Positions 56,291 to 64,000 of a stretch of DNA of 64,000 nucleotides are shown piece after piece. The stretch comes from Pyxicephalus adspersus (taxonomy: Eukaryota > Chordata > Amphibia > Anura > Pyxicephalidae). A model generated the notes under the pieces. It searched no databases. It saw only the letters and a program-made list of their open reading frames with translations, and had not been told where the DNA came from. Numbering within the stretch: position 1 is the stretch's first letter; the number at the start of each line of letters is the position of its first letter. The stretch spans positions 168,511,067 through 168,575,066 of the forward strand of contig NC_092858.1 in the NCBI RefSeq assembly GCF_032062135.1, given 5' to 3'. The translations under genes and the position numbers were made by a program.

Positions 56291-57519
56291 TACAGAAGTA
56301 TTGTAAAAAAAAGAATCCCCCTCTTCAAGATATTTACCGTATTTTTCGGCGTATAAGACGCTCCGGCATATAAGACGCACCCAATTTTAAAGGAGGAAAA
56401 TCTAGAAAAAAAAATTCTGAAAGATTATTCCCCTTCTGATCACCCTGTGCCAATTTAAATTCCCCTTCTGATCACCCTGTGCCAATTTACTCCACCAACT
56501 GTGCAGATCTAGACATGGCCCACCCTTACAGAACTTTTCAAGCTGTCAGAATGGATTAGGTCCTTTCTTGGATTGCAATCTTTTAATCATTGATGGGTTC
56601 TGACTATGCTATGTAAAGACTTGCAACCTTTTCTCTCTCTCCCAGCCACAATGTGGTCAATTTTATGGTGTGATCTGGTTCATTGTCAAATTGGAAGCTG
56701 AACCTTTTTTTCCATTGACCACTTTCTGGCAAAGGGGAACAGGTTTCCCTCAAGGGTTTGATGGTCGTTTGGCCCATCCATTTTATCCTGATTAGTGCAG
56801 AGAAACCTCCAATACCAGGATACTACTAGCTCCATGTAGGTATCGTGTTCTATGGATAGTGATCTATTTCCTGTTTTCCGGCTTTTTTCCAGTTGTAACA
56901 TTTGGATTTTTTTGTAGTCCCCAGTATCATTAAGGTGCATTTTGGTAAAGCTCAGTCTTTCTTGCAATCCTTCCGCACTAGGTGAGCACTTATGACATCA
57001 CATGCACAAAATGACTATTCTTTGTCATAAATTCTTGTAAATTCTTCTAAGCTTCCATATGCCTCTTGGTGGCCTCCCTGACCAGGTTCTTCCTTGCACT
57101 TCCATGCAGATCAGAGGAGCCTGATCCAGAGAGGGTCCTAGTAGTACCAAACACTTTCCACTTCCAAATTATAGAATTTACTTCATTTTTTCATTACTTT
57201 TTTTTGTATTGTTATCTAGATCTTTCTTTTCTCAATCGAAGAACAGTTTCTGCAAGTGCAGACATTTGCTTGTTAATCCTATCAGAATTGTGCCTGTCCA
57301 TAACTTTATCTTTGAGACTTTGCCTTGCCACCCTCTGTTTTTTGCTTTTAGTTGACCTGCCAAGACCTGGAATTCTCCAGGAATATCTGATTTTGAACTA
57401 ATCAAATTGATTGCATTTGATTATAGATGAAAGATAATTACTTAGCTTGGTGTCCAGTGGAGAAAGTGGTTAGTTACAAAGTAGTTTACAAGTATTTTAT
57501 TTATTTTTTTTTATTTGAA

Positions 57520-57690
57520 ATTTTGGGTGGGTTGTGTCTCAAACCTGCAATGAGAGAGTGGGCGGGTTCATGAATCATGACGTCACTATGGGGGAAGTTT
57601 CTTCCCCTTTGAGTGACACCCGGCTCCCAAAGCATGCGTGGTCTGGAGCAGGTAAATTCAGTGGGCCCAAAAAGGTTGTCGACTACTACT
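57520..57690. mobile_element. Probable hAT-like fragment
   Basis: Shares with the 24939-25149 element, inverted, a tgacgtcactatgggggaag ... cccctttgagtgaca core and ends in gcccaaaaaggttgtcgac, resembling a hAT CAGTGGTCGACAACC terminus. Target duplications were not identified. Confidence 0.5.
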
Positions 57691-57844
57691 CAGGAGTGTT
57701 CATGTAAAAAAAAAACTGCCAAAAAGTTGACCTAGAAACACAAATTTATTATATTGCAGGTTTTCAGTCCTTGTACATGGCTGCTAGGGATGATTATACT
57801 GCAGAAAAAAAAACACCCTTCAATTAGGCAGGAAACTGCTTTAG

Positions 57845-58026
57845 TGAATATTCTCCCTTCCTATTCTGTGATACTTCCCCCACCTAGATTGTAAGCTCTT
57901 CTAGTCAGGGTCCTCCCCTCCTCCTGTGTCACTGTCTGTATCTGTCTGTCATTTACAACTCCTATTTAATGCAAAGTGCTGTGTAAAATGTGGCTTTATA
58001 TAAATCCTGTTTATTATTATTATTAA
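57845..58026 (+). mobile_element. L2/CR1-like LINE 3' end fragment
   Basis: Carries tagattgtaagctcttct, tcactgtctgtatctgtctg and cctatttaatgcaaagtgct and ends in (TTA)n, matching the 3' end of the copy at 37974-38632. Confidence 0.72.
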
Positions 58027-58405
58027 TAACCACCTGGGCGGTTACCCCGAGCCTGGTTCCGGGGTAAGAAAACTTGCTGAAAGCATTTACCCCGAACCAG
58101 GTAGCTAAAAATAGAAACAAGCGTTACAGTGCATTCTGATTGTCATACAACATTGTACAACAATGGGATTACAACTGATAAAAAACACTTACCTTGTCCC
58201 CGCAGCTTTTTCGGAGACGTCTTCTCTCTTCTGTCTGCTCCCGGCATGTGCAGTGACGATCTCTGGGGTTTCCCGTTGACGTCGGTGCACGTGTCGATGC
58301 GGACGGGAGGCGAGGCGGGAAATTCAAATAATTTTGTATAGGATTCAATACAAAAAAAAGCTGTATTGAGTCCAATACAAAGAAATCCTTATATATGTAT
58401 AATTG

Positions 58406-58451
<46 letters not shown>

Positions 58452-58850
58452 TATAAGCTACTGTACAGTTACATTACATTATACACATCTTTTTTTTTAA
58501 GGTTTATTATTAAATTTTGGACATATTTCAGTGAGATATAACTAAGAATTATAGCCTACAATCTAAAATAAATTTCCATGCAAAAAATGTAACGCTTTTT
58601 GCATGGAAGTACAGAAAGAATAAGAACACTCAAAGTTCGCGTACACGTCCCTCAGTGATTCCTGATGATGTAATTGCATACGCCCGTTGACGGGGGTCGT
58701 TGCGGGAAATTCAAATATTTTGTATTGGATTCAATACAAAGTCCTGTATCCAATCAATACAAAATAATACAAAATATATGTATGTGGTTTTGTCTATATG
58801 TATGTGACGTTGGACTCTGTTTTAAAATTTACCACACTAGGGAGGTGATT
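58027..58850. mobile_element. TTAA-type composite element with (TA)n core
   Basis: Left edge TAACCACCTGGGCGGTTACC, right edge ACCACACTAGGGAGGTGATT. Inside are two copies of the ttgtattggattcaatacaa palindrome (58336-58380 and 58719-58760), a TA run at 58410-58445 and the aagaattatagcctacaat text also found after the gap at 5946. It looks like nested or merged copies of one family. Confidence 0.6.
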
Positions 58851-59009
58851 TAGAAAAATATATTACTATACAGTATACTGTATTTTTGCATTTTCAGTAT
58901 TTTTTATTTATTTATGCATTCTTGTTTAAGCTGATTTTTGTGTTTTTTATTTAATTTTATTATTAAAGTTATTTTTTTTTTTTTACATGATTGTGTGTTT
59001 CAAACCTTA

Positions 59010-59155
59010 TTATATTCAGGATATCTACTAGACCCTTGTTTGGACATATTTCTGTAAGGTACAGGTCTACAATTTAACAAAAAAAAAATTTCATGAAAAA
59101 CAATGTACCGCTTTTGGTACAGAAATCCAAACATCAGTGAAACACCGAGGAGGTT
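59010..59155. mobile_element. Fragment of TTAA-type element (paired with 12950-13105)
   Basis: Shares atatctactagacccttgtt and tttcatgaaaaaca with 12950-13105 and ends CACCGAGGAGGTTA. Confidence 0.6.
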
Positions 59156-59159
59156 ATTA

Positions 59160-61438
59160 AAAATAATAATCATAATTCTGCATTGACACATGACATTGGT
59201 ATAGCTGCTACAGTTACAGGCAATAGGTGGCACTCCCATAGCTTTCTGTGCAGCATGCATTCCTTATTCATGACGTCAGGGTTTGCTGGGATTGTACATT
59301 TTATGGAGAATGTCCAAGTTTCAGTTTCACATCTGATGAAATCATTAGAATAATAACAGGAGGAGAGTCTTACTATAACAAGCAAGCAAGTAACAAGTTA
59401 GTTCTCTCAGGTCGTTGAGCTCCTACAATTGGTGAGTCTTTACCTTTTTATGATTGTTTTTCTTTTTGGATTTGCATAAATCATTTAAACTAGTAAAATG
59501 TTATCAGATTTGCCAGCTATACTGCACCTTCTCCCTATATAGAGTAGATGGCGAGTTGTTCTGTAGGATGACAAAGTGTTGGAAGTGTCAGGATCCCATG
59601 TGAAAATGAAGGAAATCCTGAAGAAGGTAAGCTAATGCAGCCAGTAAGAACAACTGATCCACAATATATTACATTTGTGTTCTTAAACAACTAAAAGCAA
59701 AATTGCCCCCCATCTTTTGTATTCTTCACCTTCTTTATTCTGAATAGAATAGTGAGGTATTAAAGCCCCTGTGGGGTTTTTTTCTGTCTGATACTCCCCC
59801 CCCCCCCCGGCGGCCATTGTCATTGAAAATGTGATGGGATTTCCAGTGTTTTTGGGTTGTGGCCAGAACTAGATGCATGATGAAACTTTTCATTGGAGAC
59901 ATTGGCACTTGTGACAACTGTCTAAAGGGTTCTCACTTTTCTGGGATTTACTCTCACTTCCTGTTGCATCTTAAGGACAGGAAGTAAAATGTCCACAATG
60001 GGTCATCGACAGTTGACAGGTCTCAACTCTTCTTTTCTCTCCCCAAAACTAAAAAAAAAGTCTTTGTTAGTGGTAAGAACATGACAGCCAGTAAACCAAA
60101 ATCCCCTAAAAGGGGGCAGGAATAGCATAAGATTCACTGTCATGACAAATTCACATAAGAGGTAATATTTCTATGAAAAAGAATATTTAGATATGCAGCA
60201 GTTCACCGATTTATACCCAATTTATAATCTAATGATACATTCACTTAATGTCCTTGGCTATCTGGATGCTGTGGGAGGGAAATCCAACTCTGGGCTAATT
60301 TGATTTTTTTTTTTTTAATATACTCCTCCTATTATACCTTTTTTAACACAAAAATTTGCAGCTATATCTGCAATAATTACCTTCTCCCAGGTGCTGTCTC
60401 ATGCAATATATTTTCTCTATCAGAAGATGTCCTTAGGGTTGATTGGCACCCAGTGTCCAAGTTAAGTCACTATGGCACTCTGCACGGACATGCAATGATG
60501 CAAAGAATAGAACAATGCCACATTTTGTATCATGATGAATCACTTAGTCAGAGGTGACCCTGAATGTCACATGAAATCTGAAAAGGTCCTGGGCTCATAT
60601 TGCTGTGTTTGCTATTCCAACACCAGTGCATGTATTTGATCCAAACCCACATTGAATGCAAGCAATGTCATCAATATGAACCGTTAATGAGAAGCAAAAA
60701 TTGCTGCATTTAGAGCTCTAGGGTAGGTTGCAGGCAGGGCTGGACGATTTCCAAGATGACCAAAGCAGGAGTCTACGTCCTAATGGGTGTTGGGGGCTCA
60801 CAAATATTAGCAAACTTGTTCTAGGTTTAGCAGAAGTAATTTGGTGGCTTTACGTCTACTTGACCTCAGTGCTCTGAGGGTTCCTCTGGGGGGCCCCTAA
60901 AAAGTGCCAGCAAGCTTCTTGATAGAGTGCAAGATTCAGAAGCACATTGAAGATCTCCTCTGTTTACACTGATCCTGGAGGCACTTAGCCCTCAGCACTC
61001 CCAGGTCAAAGTTTTTAGTAACTCAGGAACATCAATTGGGTTATGAGCTGAACATTAACTCTGTGCCTTCAATCAGCCTCATTCAGTGATGTCAAAACTA
61101 ACCAGTGACAAGATCTCTAAACAAAAAAAGAAAAAATACTAATTTTAATCGTGTCACTTCCAGGCTGGCCAGAACAGACAAGTATTGTTTACTTGTTATA
61201 TGAGCAATCTGCCAGCAAGTAAGTGACAGCATGGAAACTAGAGAGAACTTCTCTGCCCTTGTCTAGCAAGTCTGGTCACTGATGAGTTGTTTTTATCATG
61301 TGATAGATTGTCAAATTACAGTTTGTATTTATTTTTAAGCGTATGCAATATAAACATTTAAAACAGGCTCTGATGCCTTTTAATTGTAAAGGTCCTCTGC
61401 TTTCAGAAAATGTATTGCTTTATTTTAACCATTGGAAA
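59160..61438. other. Intergenic sequence without recognised gene
   Basis: No conserved coding exon seen on either strand. There is a C run at 59798-59812. Nothing else could be supported. Confidence 0.5.
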
Positions 61439-61725
61439 AGCTTGCAATCTGTTAAGAGAAAAGGGAGGATAAGGAAGATGGAAGAGCTTAAAATGTATTG
61501 GCTATAAGGGAGAATGCAGGTAGAAGAGCTTACAATCTATTAGGATATAAGGGTGGGTACAGAAGATGCAAGAGCTTAAAATGTATAGGAAAAAGAGTGG
61601 GTAATGAAGGTAGAAGAGCTTACAAGCTATTAAGGAAAAAGCGAGGATACAGAGGTAGAGGAGCTTGCAATCTGATAAGATGTATACAGGGAGGAGGGTA
61701 CAGAAGGTAGAAGCTTACAATTTAG
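61439..61725. repeat. Minisatellite, about 45-bp unit, six diverged copies
   Basis: Units start agctt(a/g)caatct and recur near 61439, 61485, 61527, 61573, 61617 and 61662, with the consensus continuing attaggataaaagggtgggta and ending gaaggtagaag. The unit length is a multiple of three, so it yields an open frame (61498-61710) with a 15-residue repeat (GRRAYNLLGYKGGYR). This is a consequence of the period, not evidence of a gene. Confidence 0.8.
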
Positions 61726-63975
61726 CAATTAACAAGGAACAGTCTGAGGACAGGATTGAAAAAAAAACAAAAAAAACAGTAATGATAAACAAGAACCAAA
61801 TCACAGGGAATTACTGAATGGAGTGTAAGCAATCTGAGGGCCTTTACTGACCACACATTTTTACATGCACAGCTCACCCCAAGGGACAAATAAGCAAGGA
61901 ACAGGAAGAACCACAGTAGATTGCAAGACAAAGGACAGCAAAAAGGGTCAACAGGCAGACAGCAGATCCAGGAACAGAAGGAAGAACCACCAACCCAAAG
62001 GTTATCTATGATGTACGAAGTGACTAAGGACAATTTCTGAAAAGTGAGCTCACCAAAGTAATATAGGGCCCTGGTCCAGAACCTAACGCCACACTCTTCA
62101 CCTATAGCAAGCCTCTGCTCAGACTCAGGATGGTAGATTCGCCACCCCTGCGCACAGTTGCCCCCCAGGCCTTCTGTGCACAAGGCATGGCTTCTGGGGA
62201 AGTACTGATAGAGGACCAGGAGCCCACAGATAATGCAGTACAAGGGATTTCAGCAGTGGCAAGTCCAGCATACAGAAGTCACAGGTAATTAGTCTACCAG
62301 ACAAGGTTTTCAAAGATAAAGACGAAGCAGACTCGAGTCACAGACACAAGGTCGGTCCAGGCAGCATACAATTGCAGGGTCATAAACAATCAGAACCAGC
62401 AACAGTAAATCAAACAAAAAACCCACTCCAGCAACAAGGCAGTCCAGTTTACCATCAGGCACTAGTGATTGGGAGCAGAGATGCTATAAAGTCCTCGTAG
62501 CATGGCGGGACAGGGTGAAGCCAGGGACTAATCTGCTTCTAAAATCCCCTTCAGCTGTGCACAGCCTCAGAGTATGTGCTGGGGATGCAGAGAAGGTACA
62601 GCTCAGGTTGGGCAGCTAAGGGGAAACAGGGGATGCTGCTATTTACTTGTTCACCTTGCCGCTGCAAGTCACACCGCTGGACAGAATAAACAGGGCGCCG
62701 GCCAGATAAGCATCTCCAACACTACCTGTCATTTAAACCACCTATGTGTGTCGCTGCATTGCATGTAAATCCTCCTAAACTGGTCATATATCTTGGAATC
62801 CGATTGAGCAATCTTAAGATCCGCCAGCTATTATGGAGTATGAGATCCTACTTGACTGAGCATTTTAGATACGGCTTCCACTAAATCTAATTGTATAGAT
62901 CTAAAGAAGATTGAATAGAGACTGCACATTCAGATTCCTCTTCCTAATCCTGTTCATAGTTGTAGGGAAACCCTTAGGTCACTATGAGCAGCAAATACAT
63001 CTGTTTTGGCTGCAGAACTTCAATCTCCAATGTACTAGAACTGGAGATCAAAAGAACAGGAAGGCACATTATGGTTCAAATTAATTAACAAAGAACATCT
63101 TAAAACTAAAATATTAGCTAACAACACAGTTAACTTTCACTTTTTTCCCCTACTTGCAGTGTGTTTATTGAGATAAAACATGGGAAAAGGTGCATGCATT
63201 ACAAAATTGTAGTATTTGTTCTTTTGCTTTACATTTTTCATTTAAGTTTTAAAGGTTCACATTGACTTTTAGTTCTGATCTCTTCAAAATGCAATAATAA
63301 TAAATCTGTTCTTTATGCAGCAGCAGAAAGTAGTATTATACGGGATTCTCTGTACTGTCCATCTATCAATCACTCTGATCCAATGGAACGTAGGAGAAAT
63401 AAAAAGCAAAAGGTACAGTAATATATAAAAATAAGCAAAATGTGCAAAGTAGATTATTTTGAATATACCATCGTATAAAGCAACCTCATCACCAATATCA
63501 CCTTTTACCTGAAAAGAGTGTTCACACTTACCTGTCCTGCCATTCCACCAATTGTGGTTCTTTTGCTGAGAAATTCCTACCCCCAACACTAGAAATTAAG
63601 ATCTTCTGTGTACCTCTTAGTGCTCAATGGTTTCCCTTACAGACTTTCCTGCTTTGTGTAAAAAAAAACAAAAAAAAAATATAGGGGTTACTCTACTATT
63701 CCAAAATTCTTCTCCCAACTCCTCTTTACATTTACAGGGTGAAGGTAAGGGCAGGCAGCAGTGTCAGAATGTCAAAGTGTCTTTGTTGGAAGATATTTTC
63801 AATTCTTGTTACAATACAAAATGTTGATAAAATATAAGATAGTGAATCTCCTTGGCTGGGACATACAGCTTTGTAGAGTAAGGATGAACCTGATTGGATA
63901 CAAAATAAGTTGATTGTAGAGGATTGGATACAAAATGAGTAAATCAACTCTATACACCCCTGTAATGTCCAGTTG
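61726..63975. other. Intergenic sequence without recognised gene
   Basis: No gene supported. 62100-62720 reads like an unclassified CA/AG-rich dispersed repeat (ggtcggtccaggcagcatac, atcagaaccagcaacag). The 173-codon minus-strand frame at 61722-62243 has no recognisable domain. Confidence 0.45.
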
Positions 63976-63977
63976 GC

Positions 63978-64000
63978 TATTATTATTATTATTATTATTA
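63978..64000. repeat. (TTA)n microsatellite at window end
   Basis: Trinucleotide run continuing past the window edge. It may be the tail of another L2/CR1-like copy. Confidence 0.8.

Noticed and set aside
56686..56967. Minus-strand frame with LNDTGDY, reminiscent of an immunoglobulin-fold motif
   Set aside because: A single short word without the partner Cys or Trp residues; the following residues are Lys-Lys, not Cys. Probably chance in decayed transposon DNA.
61498..61710. Repeat protein GRRAYNLLGYKGGYR
   Set aside because: The period arises from the 45-bp minisatellite; copies vary as non-coding DNA does and no splice or start context supports a gene.
61439..61725. CRISPR-like array
   Set aside because: The repeated unit fills the whole period without unique spacers, and the window is vertebrate DNA.
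61722..62243. 173-codon minus-strand open frame
   Set aside because: Low-complexity Phe/Leu/Cys-rich translation without a known domain, in repeat-like DNA.

Overview
This is vertebrate nuclear DNA, most likely from a frog. The evidence is one large gene split into many small GT-AG exons, long AT-rich introns, and dense DNA-transposon and LINE debris of kinds familiar from anuran genomes: hAT, piggyBac-like and Tc1 elements, palindromic MITEs, and L2/CR1 tails ending in TTA/TAA runs. The species cannot be named from the sequence; a ranoid frog is my guess. There is one assembly gap (5845-5945). I see no bacterial, viral or CRISPR content.

The window is dominated by one plus-strand gene, a BRWD-family chromatin reader (WD40 propeller plus two bromodomains), best matched to BRWD1. 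I traced 38 coding exons from 7249 to the stop codon at 50669-50671. Together they give 5,823 nt (1,941 codons including the final stop), and every intron phase agrees. The exon or exons carrying the start codon and the N-terminal SELYFLIARYL-type segment were not found; they lie upstream of the window or in the gap. In order, the exons encode the end of the LisH-like N-terminus (7249-12505), the WD40 propeller (13355-28247), a conserved linker (29131-31967), an acidic and serine-rich linker (32694-34909), the Tudor-like region (35000-39859), bromodomain 1 (39704-41913), a short linker (43306-43860), bromodomain 2 (44774-46422) and a long serine-rich basic tail (46958-50671). A probable 3' UTR of about 3.1 kb follows, with a proximal poly(A) signal and two distal ones.

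The main anomaly is that this otherwise continuous frame has two in-frame stop codons. One is a TGA at 29173-29175 and the other a TAA at 30002-30004. They sit in neighbouring exons just after the propeller, the TGA within very conserved sequence. Skipping one or both exons does not restore the frame. The propeller exons also look unusually diverged, one small exon has been partly duplicated in tandem (43021-43351), and one exon has a competing upstream 3' splice site that would add another stop. This may be a recently disabled or decaying BRWD1 copy, or a partly misassembled gene; the sequence alone cannot decide.

The introns and the 10 kb after the gene are filled with transposable elements. 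Several can be delimited exactly by target-site duplications: L1 at 8978-9772, hAT elements at 24939-25149, 41987-42348 and 53985-54885, a Tc1 element at 30376-31754, and TTAA-flanked elements at 16650-17178, 40821-41169 and 48028-48888. No second protein-coding gene could be supported. In particular, PSMG1, which follows BRWD1 in human, was not seen downstream.
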